Shown piece by piece: positions 45,900 through 54,598 of a DNA stretch of 64,000 nucleotides (position 1 is the first letter of the stretch; each line of letters opens with the position of its first letter). The DNA is from Rhodococcus sp. CH91. Lineage in GTDB: Bacteria; Actinomycetota; Actinomycetes; Mycobacteriales; Mycobacteriaceae. A model generated the notes under the pieces. The model searched no databases and was not told the origin of the DNA. It saw only the letters and a list, made by a program, of their open reading frames with translations. The translations under genes were made by a program, and so were the position numbers. The stretch lies in the NCBI RefSeq assembly GCF_022554085.1, contig NZ_JAKFYR010000013.1, positions 1 through 64,000 on the forward strand, written 5' to 3'.

Positions 45900-47189
45900 A
45901 TGTCGAGTATCTTCTCCGGCCGCCCGTTCCTGTCCCGCGGATCGTGGGAGGAATCCCGCCGCGTCGCGGAGATTCTCCGCAAGGAAACCGTCGGTGGCGT
46001 GCTGCTGCTGATCGGCGCGCTCGCGGCCTTGATCTGGGCCAACACCGCCTGGTCCGAGTCCTACCACGCGTTGCGGGACACCACTGTCGGCCCGTCTGCC
46101 CTGCACCTGGATCTGACGCTCGGCGCGTGGGCAGCCGACGGGCTGCTGGCGGTGTTCTTCTTCGTCGTCGGCGTCGAACTCAAACGCGAGTTCGTCGAAG
46201 GCAGTCTCCGGGATCTGCGGCGCGCCGCGATGCCGGTGACCGCGGCACTCGGCGGAATGGTGGTTCCGGCCGTGATCTTCGTGGCCGTCAATCTTCGCGG
46301 CGGCGCGGAGGCGCTGAACGGCTGGGCGGTGCCCACCGCCACCGATATCGCATTCGCGGTGGCGATCCTCGCCGTGATCGGCAGCCACCTTCCGTCGGCC
46401 CTGCGCACCTTCCTCCTCACCCTGGCGGTCGTCGACGATCTGCTCGCGGTGACCGTGATCGCCGTCTTCTACACCGACGAACTGAACCTGCTGTATCTGG
46501 GTGCGGCGCTACTTCCGCTGCTGGCCTTCGGCATCGCGTTGCAACGCGGGGCAGGTCGATGGTGGCTGCTGATTCCCCTGGCCGTCCTCACCTGGTGGCT
46601 GGTACACGAGTCGGGTGTGCACGCCACCATCGCCGGGGTGCTGCTCGGTTTCGCCGTACCCGTCGCCCGTCGGGTCGGCAACACCTCGATCCCGGTCGCC
46701 GAGCACATCGAACACCGGGTCCGGCCGTTGTCCGCGGGCTTCGCGGTGCCGGTGTTCGCGTTCTTCGCGGCCGGTGTCACCGTCGGCGGGATCACCGGCC
46801 TGAGCAACGCACTCACCGACCCCATCTCCATCGGGGTGATCGCAGGTCTCGTGCTCGGCAAGGTCACCGGCATCTTCGGAGTCAGCTATCTGGTGGCGCG
46901 GTTCACCCGCGCCCGGCTGGACGACGAACTGCGGTGGGTCGACGTGCTCGGAGTCTCCCTGCTCGGGGGAATCGGCTTCACGGTGTCGCTGCTCATCGGC
47001 GATCTCGCCTACGGGCCGGGGACGGAGGCCGCCGACCACGTGAAGGTCGCGGTGCTGTGCGGGTCGTTGCTCAGTGCCGTGCTCGCCGCGATCGTGCTCG
47101 TCGCCCGCAACCGCACCTACCGCGCGATCACCGCCGCCGAGCAGAGAGACGAGGACGGCGACGGGATCCCCGACGTCTATCAGCAGTGA
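45900..47189 (+). CDS. nhaA: Na+/H+ antiporter NhaA
   Basis: The protein has 429 residues and the full NhaA pattern. KETVGGVLLLIGALAALIWANT opens it (core GGVLLLIG), FFFVVGVELKREF is the helix 2 region, PTATDIAFA has Asp149 (equivalent to Asp133 in E. coli) and VVDDLLAV has the paired Asp179-Asp180 that bind Na+ or H+. It exports Na+ or Li+ for 2 H+ and controls pH at high salt. The end carries an acidic EQRDEDGDGIPDVYQQ tail. ATG at 45900 has GAGGAC 7 bases upstream. It is 58 bases before the stress protein gene, so they likely form an operon. Confidence 0.95.
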   Translation: MSSIFSGRPFLSRGSWEESRRVAEILRKETVGGVLLLIGALAALIWANTAWSESYHALRDTTVGPSALHLDLTLGAWAADGLLAVFFFVVGVELKREFVEGSLRDLRRAAMPVTAALGGMVVPAVIFVAVNLRGGAEALNGWAVPTATDIAFAVAILAVIGSHLPSALRTFLLTLAVVDDLLAVTVIAVFYTDELNLLYLGAALLPLLAFGIALQRGAGRWWLLIPLAVLTWWLVHESGVHATIAGVLLGFAVPVARRVGNTSIPVAEHIEHRVRPLSAGFAVPVFAFFAAGVTVGGITGLSNALTDPISIGVIAGLVLGKVTGIFGVSYLVARFTRARLDDELRWVDVLGVSLLGGIGFTVSLLIGDLAYGPGTEAADHVKVAVLCGSLLSAVLAAIVLVARNRTYRAITAAEQRDEDGDGIPDVYQQ

Positions 47190-47247
47190 TGACCGACCCG
47201 TCCGTCTCCGAACGTTCCCGTACGGGGCCGCCTCCGAGGAGAAGAAT

Positions 47248-47958
47248 GTGAACTGGACCGTCTTTGCCGTCTTCGTCGCCGTGTGGGTGCTGTCCGGACT
47301 GGTCACCGGTCTGTGGATGGCCCGGCGCGGACACGACCCCCGCTGGACCCTCATCGCGGTGATTCTCGGGCCGTTGTTCGTGCCCATCGCCTTCGAACGC
47401 ATCGAACGCACACCCCGCCCGGTGGAAACGGTGCCGGTCGCCCGATGGGGAGCCGATGCCTCCGATGCCGGCAGCCTTCGTGTGATGGTCGGTTACGACG
47501 GCTCGACGGAAGCCCGCCATGCCCTGAAGTCGGCGCTCCACCTGTTCGGATCTGCCGGAGCCGTGATCGAGCTCGTGGCCGTGGTCTCCTACGACGACGG
47601 AACCGATCCGGACTCGGCCGTACTCGACCAGGTGAAACGGAAACTGGCCGACGCCGCGGCCACCGTGGGGGACGTCGCGGTCGGTTACGCCGTGCTCGCC
47701 GGACCGCCCGGGCCGTGTCTGCGATGGTTCGCTCAGGAGCACGGCGCCGACACCCTGGTGGTGGGCAAGCGGGGGCGCGGCATGTCCACCCGCATGCTCG
47801 GCAACGTCGCCGAACATCTCACCGCCCACTGTCCCGTCCCCGTTCTCGTCGTCGATCCCACGACCACCTCGAATCCGCCCCTCTCGCCGTCCCCCGCGGT
47901 GGCGGCGCGAGTACCCGCAGACGCTCCCGCCGACAGCGGTGGCGACCGGCCGAGCTGA
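47248..47958 (+). CDS. Membrane-tethered universal stress protein
   Basis: The protein has 236 residues. A membrane helix at about 5-25 (FAVFVAVWVLSGLVTGLWMA) and a second one near 33-48 precede a single UspA domain from about 75 (LRVMVGYDGSTEARHAL). The ATP-binding end reads VVGKRGRGMSTRMLGNVAEHL; its G-x2-G then 8 residues then G-N differs slightly from the usual 9 residues and G-S, so nucleotide binding may be weak. GTG at 47248 has GAGGAG 6 bases upstream. Lying after nhaA, it may sense or modulate ion or pH stress at the membrane; this is inference. Confidence 0.87.
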   Translation: MNWTVFAVFVAVWVLSGLVTGLWMARRGHDPRWTLIAVILGPLFVPIAFERIERTPRPVETVPVARWGADASDAGSLRVMVGYDGSTEARHALKSALHLFGSAGAVIELVAVVSYDDGTDPDSAVLDQVKRKLADAAATVGDVAVGYAVLAGPPGPCLRWFAQEHGADTLVVGKRGRGMSTRMLGNVAEHLTAHCPVPVLVVDPTTTSNPPLSPSPAVAARVPADAPADSGGDRPS

Positions 47959-48015
47959 CCCGTCGGTGGTCTCGATCGAGTGTTGTGCCGGCCCGGATTC
48001 GGGAGCTGTCCGTCA

Positions 48016-49608
48016 TCAGAACACGAGTACCGCGAAGACGGTGGAGAGGACCAGTCCGGCCATCACCGGCAGGAAGCACTTCCGGGCGAGATCCAGCACG
48101 GGCACCCGGGCGAAGCCGGCCACGGCGACCAGCGAGGACCAGGCGATGATGACGCCACCACCCGACCAGATGTTGCCCATCTGGCCGATCGCCGCGAGAG
48201 TCGACGGATCGACGTCGACGGCGGGGCCGAGTGCCCCCGAGAGCGCACCGGTGAGCGGGAGGCCACTGAAGCCGGAGCCGTCGAGCCCGGCGACCACGCC
48301 GATGAGCAGAATCCCGAACGAGGTGACGAAGGCGTTCTGTGGCAGGTGCGCCTGAACCGAGGTCACGAGATCGAACAGGATCGCCGGCCCCGCGGCATCG
48401 GCGGACAGGCCGAGGATCGGACCCGCGAAATCCGGGTTGCCGATGAAGAAGAAGCCGGCGATCGGCAGCACGCAGCCCATCGCCTTGAACGCGAAGACCA
48501 GGCCGTCGACGAGATGGTCGGAAGTGGTCTCGAGGAAACTCGCCCGGTCGGTCGAGGCGGCCGCGGCGAACAGGATGAGGGCCGCGATCCCGCCGACGAT
48601 CGCGGCGGCTTCCCCGCCCTGTAGAGGGGGCACGACCTCGGTGAACTTACCCAGCATCAGGTAGACGATGAAGGCGAGATAGGCCAGCGGCACGAGCATC
48701 GCGAATGCTTTCGCGGTACCGCGGCGCTCCTTCTCCGCCTCGGCATCGTGACGATCGGAGGGGTCGGCGACAGGATCCGACGGAGCGACGAGCACCGCTG
48801 TGGCTGCAGCCGTCTGTTCGCCACCCCCGAGAGGGCCACCGGCCGGTTCCGGACGCGGAGTGCGGGAACCGCTGTCACCACCGCCCGACGGAGCGCCGCC
48901 GCCACGGGCGTCGCCGATTCCGCGGTCGGCCTCCGCCTCCCATTCGACGAGCAGATCGGGGGACGGCGTCCGCCAATGTCGTTTCTGCACCAGATAGGTG
49001 ATCACCAAAGCCGTGCCGCCGACGATCAGCGAGAGGACCAGAGCCTTGTCGGCCACGGCATCCGCTTCGACGCCTGCCGCTGCCGCCGAGATGCCCGGGG
49101 CGACCTTGATGATGTAGTCCGACGACAGCGCCATACCCTGACCGCAGATCGCGATGACCATGCCCACCGACAGCGGGGACATGCCGGCACGGATCGCGAC
49201 GGGGATGAGCACCGCGCCGACGAGGGGCACGGCCGGGGTGGGCCAGAAGAACAGCGAGATCACGTAGGTGACGGCGGCGAGGACGAGGAAGCTGCTGGTG
49301 CCCGCGCGCATGACGCGCCGGAAGGGGGCGACCATCATCCGGTCGGCGCCGAGTTGGCGCAGCGCGCCGAGCATGGCCGTGACCATCGCGATGATGAGGA
49401 AGATGTTGAACAGTTCCTTCGCCGCGACGAGGCTCGCGTTGAAGATGGAGGACAGTCCCGTGACGATGCTGCCCGAGAACGTCAGGGCGGTCAGGAACGT
49501 GGCGACGACTGCCGGAACGACGATGTTCTTGCGCAGGGCCATGGTGACCAGGATGACGAGGATGCCGGCCAGATAGACCCAGTGCGCGGCGGTGAGTTGT
49601 ACGTCCAA
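48016..49608 (-). CDS. Ion-transporter-superfamily permease (GntP/DcuC-like)
   Basis: The protein has 530 residues and about 12 hydrophobic helices, with ALRKNIVVPAVVATFLTA near the start and a repeated inner structure typical of the ion-transporter superfamily (C4-dicarboxylate, gluconate, citrate carriers). A polar Gly/Asp/Glu-rich loop of about 75 residues lies in the middle (near 230-305), unusual in length. The substrate is probably an organic acid, which I infer from fold only. The start is TTG at 49608 with GAAGGAAG 7 bases upstream. It diverges from the MFS gene, and the upstream gap holds a 12-mer also found before the PucR regulator, so it likely imports the substrate of that pathway. 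Confidence 0.85.
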   Translation of the reverse strand: MDVQLTAAHWVYLAGILVILVTMALRKNIVVPAVVATFLTALTFSGSIVTGLSSIFNASLVAAKELFNIFLIIAMVTAMLGALRQLGADRMMVAPFRRVMRAGTSSFLVLAAVTYVISLFFWPTPAVPLVGAVLIPVAIRAGMSPLSVGMVIAICGQGMALSSDYIIKVAPGISAAAAGVEADAVADKALVLSLIVGGTALVITYLVQKRHWRTPSPDLLVEWEAEADRGIGDARGGGAPSGGGDSGSRTPRPEPAGGPLGGGEQTAAATAVLVAPSDPVADPSDRHDAEAEKERRGTAKAFAMLVPLAYLAFIVYLMLGKFTEVVPPLQGGEAAAIVGGIAALILFAAAASTDRASFLETTSDHLVDGLVFAFKAMGCVLPIAGFFFIGNPDFAGPILGLSADAAGPAILFDLVTSVQAHLPQNAFVTSFGILLIGVVAGLDGSGFSGLPLTGALSGALGPAVDVDPSTLAAIGQMGNIWSGGGVIIAWSSLVAVAGFARVPVLDLARKCFLPVMAGLVLSTVFAVLVF

Positions 49609-49996
49609 GGCGCTTCCTTCGACAGGAGGTGGAACGAGTCGGGCTGTTTCGCAGACGGTGACTTTCGGAACTCGATGTAGTGGAGGAACTTTCCGTATCG
49701 CGTCGTGCCCGGTCAACGAGAACCGTGCACAGTGACCGTCACGCTAGCTGTGCACTGTGTTCTTCTTTTGCGATTTCGTGTCGTCAGCTCGATCGGATGT
49801 GACAAATTGCTACGAACATGTGTCGCGCGCCCGGCGCCGGCCCCGGACGATCGGTGAATGTGCACCCTGCACCGGATCGCACGTGATCGGTGTGCATGTT
49901 GTCCGCGGGACGGCGATGCATCCGGCGGTGTCGCAGTGCGACAGTGGGTCGACGGCACGAACCGTGCCGCCAGATTCCGAGGTTCCGGGGAGTTCG
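49609..49996. other. 388-base divergent regulatory gap
   Basis: This gap lies between the permease (minus) and the MFS transporter (plus) and holds no gene I can support. Its left half has GTGCACAG at 49725-49732, CTGTGCAC at 49748-49755 and the 12-mer TGTGCACTGTGT at 49749-49760, an inverted pair around a 15-base spacer. A T/C-rich tract (TTCTTCTTTT) follows. These are candidate PucR sites. Confidence 0.55.
49749..49760. promoter_or_regulatory. Candidate PucR site TGTGCACTGTGT, copy 1
   Basis: This 12-mer occurs again at 53161-53172 in the PucR/GlcG gap. Here it lies about 140 bases upstream of the permease start and 237 bases upstream of the MFS start. A partly inverted copy (GTGCACAG) stands 17 bases to its left. 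Confidence 0.55.
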
Positions 49997-51406
49997 ATGA
50001 CCACTCGCACCGATGTTCCGGCAGCGCCCGTCGCCGAGACCGACACGGGCACTCCTCTGGCGCTGTCGGCCCTGCTCGCCGGGACCCTGGTCGGGACGCT
50101 GAGCAACAACATTCTCAATGTTCCTCTACCGCAAATACTTTCCCATTTCGATGCGAGCCTGGAAGACGGCGCGCTGCTCGCCGTGGGTTTCCTTCTGACG
50201 TTCGCCGCGTCGATGCCCCTCGCGGGGTACATCGGTGATCGTTACGGTCGGCGCCGTGTCTACTGCGGAGCCCTGCTCGGCACCGCGATCTGCGCGGCCG
50301 GGGCTGCGACGGCACCGACCCTCGAGATCCTCGTGGCCTGGAGGGCACTCGGAGGGCTCGCCGCCGCGGCCTTCGCGCCGGCCGTCATGGGATTGATCGC
50401 CTGGCTGTTCGGTGCCCGCCGGCGCGCACGCGCGGTGGGCGCGTGGGCCACCGTGAACGGACTCGGCCAGGCGATCGGCCCGACGCTGGGCGGTTTCGTT
50501 GCGGGACAATGGGGCTGGCGGTGGGTCTTCGTCCCGATGATTCCGATCGCTCTCGTCGGCCTCGCCGGGACCCTGCGCTGGATCCCGGTCTTTCCCGGGC
50601 GGCCGATGAACCTCGACGTGCCGGGTGCGGTCACGCTCACCGCCGGTTCCGCCGGGATCGTACTGGGATTGAGCATGTTCGGGCAGGCAGGCGTTCCCCC
50701 GTCCGCCGCGGGCATCGTGCTGGCGGTGTCGGTGGCCGTCCTCGTCGGGTTCGTCGTGCACTGCCGTCGTGCGACCGAGCCGTTCGTCGAAGTACGACTG
50801 CTGGTCGAGAGCCGATTCGCACGAAGTGCGGTCGCCGCGTTCGCCCAGATGTTCTGCCTGGGTGCGGCCTTGCTGGCCGTCCCACTGCGCCTGCACTCCA
50901 CGGGCGCGACCACCGCCACGGCCGGTGCGATCCTGTTCGCTCTTCCCGCGGTCATGGCCGCCCTCGCGCCGCTCGTCGGCCGCACCGTCGATCGCGTGGG
51001 CGGGCGGCGGATGCTGCGCGCAGGTCTGGTGATCCTGCTGTTCGGTCAGATCGCGCTCGCCGTCGTGCTCGCTGCGGACCGGCCGCGACTGTGGCTGGTC
51101 GCGGCGATCCTGGCCGTGACCGGCGCCGGTATCGCCGCGGTACAGACACCCGCTGCCGCAGGATCGACGCGTTCTCCCGCGGGCGAACGCGGGACGGGGC
51201 TGGGGATGTTCAATCTCGTCCGTTTCGGCGGCTCCGCCGTCGGGGCGGCGTGGGTGACGGTGGCATTCGGGACGTGGACCGTCGGGCCGCTCTTCGTGGT
51301 GTGTGCCGTGGTCGTGGGCGCGGGTCTGGCCGCGTCGTTCCTCGGTTCGGATCCGGAGGAGCACACCGGATCGGAGTCCCGCTCGACCGCCCTCAGCGAT
51401 AGTTGA
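49997..51406 (+). CDS. MFS transporter
   Basis: The protein has 469 residues and about 12-14 helices of the major facilitator fold. Motif A is seen as GYIGDRYGRRRVY after helix 2; NGLGQAIGPTLGGF is the motif C-like part of helix 5. It may export or import a small organic compound. ATG at 49997 has GGGGAG 4 bases upstream. Its stop overlaps the stop of the PucR gene by 14 bases, the two genes converging. The shared regulatory motif upstream links it to the catabolic cluster at 53323-60085. Confidence 0.88.
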   Translation: MTTRTDVPAAPVAETDTGTPLALSALLAGTLVGTLSNNILNVPLPQILSHFDASLEDGALLAVGFLLTFAASMPLAGYIGDRYGRRRVYCGALLGTAICAAGAATAPTLEILVAWRALGGLAAAAFAPAVMGLIAWLFGARRRARAVGAWATVNGLGQAIGPTLGGFVAGQWGWRWVFVPMIPIALVGLAGTLRWIPVFPGRPMNLDVPGAVTLTAGSAGIVLGLSMFGQAGVPPSAAGIVLAVSVAVLVGFVVHCRRATEPFVEVRLLVESRFARSAVAAFAQMFCLGAALLAVPLRLHSTGATTATAGAILFALPAVMAALAPLVGRTVDRVGGRRMLRAGLVILLFGQIALAVVLAADRPRLWLVAAILAVTGAGIAAVQTPAAAGSTRSPAGERGTGLGMFNLVRFGGSAVGAAWVTVAFGTWTVGPLFVVCAVVVGAGLAASFLGSDPEEHTGSESRSTALSDS

Positions 51407-53045
51407 TCTCGTTCTCCACCGAGGTGCGCAGGCGATCGAGAAGTTCGAGCCTGATGGCGAGCCACGCGGTGAACTGGTTCTCGGGCAGTCGGACATCCAT
51501 CGCCATCGCACGGGAGATCCGGTCGATCTTCGACAGCATCGTGTTGCGGTGCACCGACAACTCCCGCGCCGCCGCATTGACGTTTCCGCCGGCGGAGAGA
51601 TACGCCAGCAGCGTGTCGTACAGATCGGTCCCGGGCTTGAGCGCTCCGAGCACATCCCCGACGAACCGGCGGCTGCGGTCGGTGTCGGCGACCAGCTCGA
51701 GCACCCCGTAACCCCGCAGATCCCGGTAGGCCACCGATCCCGACATCCCGAGCCGCTGCCCGATCCCGAGCGCCACGCGGGCCTGGCGGTAACTCTCCCG
51801 GATCTGGTCTGCTCCGACGGCGGGAGCACCGTGTGCCACAGGCACCGGGCGTACCCGCCGGCGGGACAGATCCTGCGAGACCGCATCCGCATACTCGCTG
51901 ATCTCGAGCTCGATGTCGCGCGGGTCGCGGTACCGGAGCGAACGCACCACCACCAGGACGTCACCGATCACGGTGACATACGAACGTACCGACGGATGGG
52001 GCAGGACGCTGGCCGCGTATCGGGCCAGCCGCAACAGGCCGCCCGCCTCCTCACCACCGGAGCGCACGGGATTCTCGCCGTAACCGGGGGCCACGAACAC
52101 CGCGAATGTCGACGTGAGGTCGATGTCGTGGTACTCGGCACGAGCCTGCATGTCGTGCGCACTCGTGAAGCTCCCGTGCACCAGTGCCTGGACGAAATCG
52201 CCACGAGCCCGTTCCTCGGCCTCGTCGACGCTGCGTTGCCGCAGCATCTCCGAACCGATGATCGCTGTGGCCTGGTCGGTGACGACCGCGTGCTGCGCCA
52301 GTTCGTGCGGGCCCGGACACGCTCCCGAGGCGAGTACCACGACCCAGCCCTCGAATCGTTTGCCGAGCCGGATGATGCTCGCCGTGCATGTCCAGTGCGT
52401 GCCGCCCACGATCTCCTGTACCACGCGGGTGTCGTGGTGGGCGTGACGATCGGCGGCGGTCGCGGTCGACAACTGCTTGTGCAGCACCTCCGAGATCTCT
52501 TCCGCCTGGACCGCATTCACTCCGTGGAAGGCCACGGCGTGACCGCGCGCGTCGAGCGCCACCGCGGGATGCTGGGCGAGGGCGGCGACCTCCTTGACCA
52601 GCAGGGTCAGTCCCGCACCGCGGTGCAGCAGACCGGCGAGCGTCGAGTGCACGTGCGCGGAATAGCGCATGACGTGGACTTCCTGCATCAGCGACCGTTC
52701 GGCGAGCAGGCGGTTCAGTGCCGCGAATCCGACGGGCAGGTCGAGTTCGATCACGACGAGCCCCGGGGGCCACGCCATTCCGGCGGGTACCGCGCCGTCC
52801 ACGAGCAGTGCTGCTGCGTCGCGGGCGGCGAGCGACGGCAGGGCGTGCGCGCCCTCGGCGAGCGATTCCGGCCGTATGTAGACGGCAACGGCCGTCAGAT
52901 CGTCGAATCGGCCGATGACCTCGCCGAACGGCAGCACCCAGGTGAGTGCTCTGTCGAGCTCCACCTCCCGGCGCACCACCCGGGCGCCGGCCATGAGCGG
53001 TTCGTCGAGCAACCCTCGGACGGTCAGGCGTGGACTCGGTTCCAT
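51393..53045 (-). CDS. PucR-type transcriptional regulator
   Basis: The protein has 550 residues. The N-terminal PucR domain (PRLTVRGLLDEPLMAGARVV onwards) covers the first 130 residues. A middle part holds a CdaR/GGDEF-like region (FAVFVAPGYGENPV, VTVIGDVLVVV). The C-terminal HTH_30 domain has LSAGGNVNAAARELSVHRNTMLSKIDRI (core VNAAARELSVHRNT). PucR regulators control purine, amine and amino-acid-derivative catabolism, often as activators. ATG at 53045 has AGGTCC upstream. It diverges from the GlcG-HDO operon, with a near-perfect 17-base palindrome in the gap, and probably controls that operon. Confidence 0.9.
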   Translation of the reverse strand: MEPSPRLTVRGLLDEPLMAGARVVRREVELDRALTWVLPFGEVIGRFDDLTAVAVYIRPESLAEGAHALPSLAARDAAALLVDGAVPAGMAWPPGLVVIELDLPVGFAALNRLLAERSLMQEVHVMRYSAHVHSTLAGLLHRGAGLTLLVKEVAALAQHPAVALDARGHAVAFHGVNAVQAEEISEVLHKQLSTATAADRHAHHDTRVVQEIVGGTHWTCTASIIRLGKRFEGWVVVLASGACPGPHELAQHAVVTDQATAIIGSEMLRQRSVDEAEERARGDFVQALVHGSFTSAHDMQARAEYHDIDLTSTFAVFVAPGYGENPVRSGGEEAGGLLRLARYAASVLPHPSVRSYVTVIGDVLVVVRSLRYRDPRDIELEISEYADAVSQDLSRRRVRPVPVAHGAPAVGADQIRESYRQARVALGIGQRLGMSGSVAYRDLRGYGVLELVADTDRSRRFVGDVLGALKPGTDLYDTLLAYLSAGGNVNAAARELSVHRNTMLSKIDRISRAMAMDVRLPENQFTAWLAIRLELLDRLRTSVENEINYR

Positions 53046-53159
53046 AGGGACCTGCTTCCCTCGGGAGCGTCGGCGGCGGCCCCGCACGAGACGGGTCCAC
53101 CGACACCCTGGCGGTGTGCACTTTCTACATCAGTTACCAGAGTCATGAGTCCCTCGCAC

Positions 53160-53176
53160 ATGTGCACTGTGTACAT
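53160..53176. promoter_or_regulatory. Candidate PucR operator, palindrome with copy 2 of the 12-mer
   Basis: ATGTGCAC-T-GTGTACAT is a 17-base palindrome with one mismatch. It contains TGTGCACTGTGT, the 12-mer also found at 49749. A related TGTGCACT lies at 53115-53122. A second inverted repeat, GACGGT/ACCGTC around TGATCA, follows at 53191-53209. Confidence 0.6.
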
Positions 53177-53322
53177 CCGAGGTCCGAAACGACGGTGATC
53201 ATGACCGTCCCCATCCGTCGCCCGCCCTGTTAGAAATGAGCCCACGCCGGTCGCACCACTTCCTCCGGCCCCGGCGCAGCGAATCGACAGCGTCCCCCAT
53301 CCGACCTCGAAAGTGGAGACCA

Positions 53323-53772
53323 ATGCATCGAATCCACCGCATCACCCTCGACGACGCGCTCCCCCTGCTCGCCGCCGGCCGCGCCAAGGCCGAGGAGATC
53401 GGCGTCAAGCAGACCCTGTGTGTCTGCGACGAGAGCGCGAATGTGATTGCTCTGCACCGGCTTCCCGGCGCGCGTCTCACCGGCGTCGAGATCGCCATGG
53501 CCAAGGCGTTCACCGCTGCCGGCCACGAGCGGGCGACGCACCTGTTCAACGAGGGCCCGAACGGGCCGGCACTGCCCGGCAACGAGGCATTCGGCATCAG
53601 CCACATGCTCCCCGGCAAGTTCGCGATCTTCGTCGGTGGCTTCCCGCTCGTCTACGACGGACAGATCGTCGGGGCCGTCGGCATCAGTGGGGGCAACGGC
53701 GAGCAGGACAAGGCGGTCGGCGCCGCCATGATCGCCGAATTCGAAGCCCTCACCTCCTCGATCAACGCCTGA
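53323..53772 (+). CDS. GlcG/HbpS (DUF336) family protein
   Basis: The protein has 149 residues and matches the GlcG/HbpS (DUF336) fold: ITLDDALPLLAAGRAKAEEIG at the start, VCDESANVIALHRLPGARLTGVEIAMAKAFTA in the middle, and FVGGFPLVYDGQIVGAVGISGG at the end. Members bind haem or cobalamin-related cofactors or assist enzymes in catabolic operons; what it binds here is unknown. ATG at 53323 has GGAG 4-5 bases upstream. It is the first gene of the operon opposite PucR and lies 38 bases before the di-iron enzyme gene. Confidence 0.88.
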   Translation: MHRIHRITLDDALPLLAAGRAKAEEIGVKQTLCVCDESANVIALHRLPGARLTGVEIAMAKAFTAAGHERATHLFNEGPNGPALPGNEAFGISHMLPGKFAIFVGGFPLVYDGQIVGAVGISGGNGEQDKAVGAAMIAEFEALTSSINA

Positions 53773-53810
53773 TCCGTTCCGCACGAACCTCCTCATCGAA
53801 AGGCATCATC

Positions 53811-54530
53811 ATGACCGAACTGCTCGGACGCGACGAGTTCCGCGCCGCACTCGAAGACGCCATCAAGGGACGCGAGGCGAAGAACGCATCCTTCAGCAAG
53901 GCATGGGCCGAGGGCAAACTCGAGAAGCACCACTTCGCCCGCTGGGCCGAGAACCACTACCACTACGTCGGGCCCTTCGCCGACTATCTGGCGAACATCT
54001 ATTCCAATACGCCCGATCACTACACCGACGCCAAGGACTTCACCCTCCAGAACATGTACGAGGAGGAACTGGCCGACATCCGGCACACCGACCTGCTCAT
54101 CAAGTTCGCCGAGGCGTGCGGAACCACCAAGGAACGCGTCGAGGATCCGAACAACATGAATGCCGTCACCCGCGGACTGCAGGCGTGGTGCTACGCGGTG
54201 TCCCAGCGGGAACACTTCGTCGTCGCCACCGCAGCGCTGGTCGTGGGCCTCGAATCGCAGGTGCCGAGCATCTACAAGAAGCAGATCGTCCCGCTGCGCG
54301 AGGTGTACGGATTCACCGAGGACGAGATCGAGTTCTTCGACCTGCACATCACCTCCGATGTGGTGCACGGTGAACGCGGTTACCAGATCGTCCTGGACTG
54401 CGCGGACACTCCCGAACTGCAGCAGCGCTGCCTGCAGCTCGTCCGCTGGGGAGCGGAGATGCGCTACTCGTACACCAAGGGCCTGTACGACACCTACGTC
54501 GCTCCCGATCTGGAGCTGGCGTCCGCCTGA
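53811..54530 (+). CDS. Haem-oxygenase-like di-iron oxidase/oxygenase (HDO, TenA/PqqC fold)
   Basis: The protein has 239 residues and an all-helical fold of the TenA/PqqC/haem-oxygenase group. Its sequence has the six metal ligands of HDO enzymes such as CADD, UndA and BesC: Glu85 and His92 (E-x6-H), Glu148, and His179-x3-Asp183-x2-His186. The thiaminase Cys and Asp of TenA are absent, so thiamine salvage is unlikely. HDO enzymes use two irons and O2 for oxidative C-C cleavage, N-oxygenation or desaturation. The next genes code a Rieske ferredoxin and a reductase, which could feed it electrons. ATG at 53811 follows GAAAGG. Substrate unknown. Confidence 0.9.
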   Translation: MTELLGRDEFRAALEDAIKGREAKNASFSKAWAEGKLEKHHFARWAENHYHYVGPFADYLANIYSNTPDHYTDAKDFTLQNMYEEELADIRHTDLLIKFAEACGTTKERVEDPNNMNAVTRGLQAWCYAVSQREHFVVATAALVVGLESQVPSIYKKQIVPLREVYGFTEDEIEFFDLHITSDVVHGERGYQIVLDCADTPELQQRCLQLVRWGAEMRYSYTKGLYDTYVAPDLELASA

Positions 54531-54598
54531 TCCGTTGCGGGGGAGCCGAAATCGAGCGAGATTTCCGCTCCCCCGCCGCACACGAGCGAAGGAGAAGC

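Noticed and set aside
45649-45900. A plus-strand open frame of 83 codons upstream of nhaA
   Set aside because: No ribosome site, no family marks, Arg/Pro-rich content typical of a non-coding frame in high-GC DNA.
53811-54530. Assignment as thiaminase II (TenA)
   Set aside because: The TenA catalytic Cys motif is not present, while the six HDO metal ligands are, and no thiamine genes are near.
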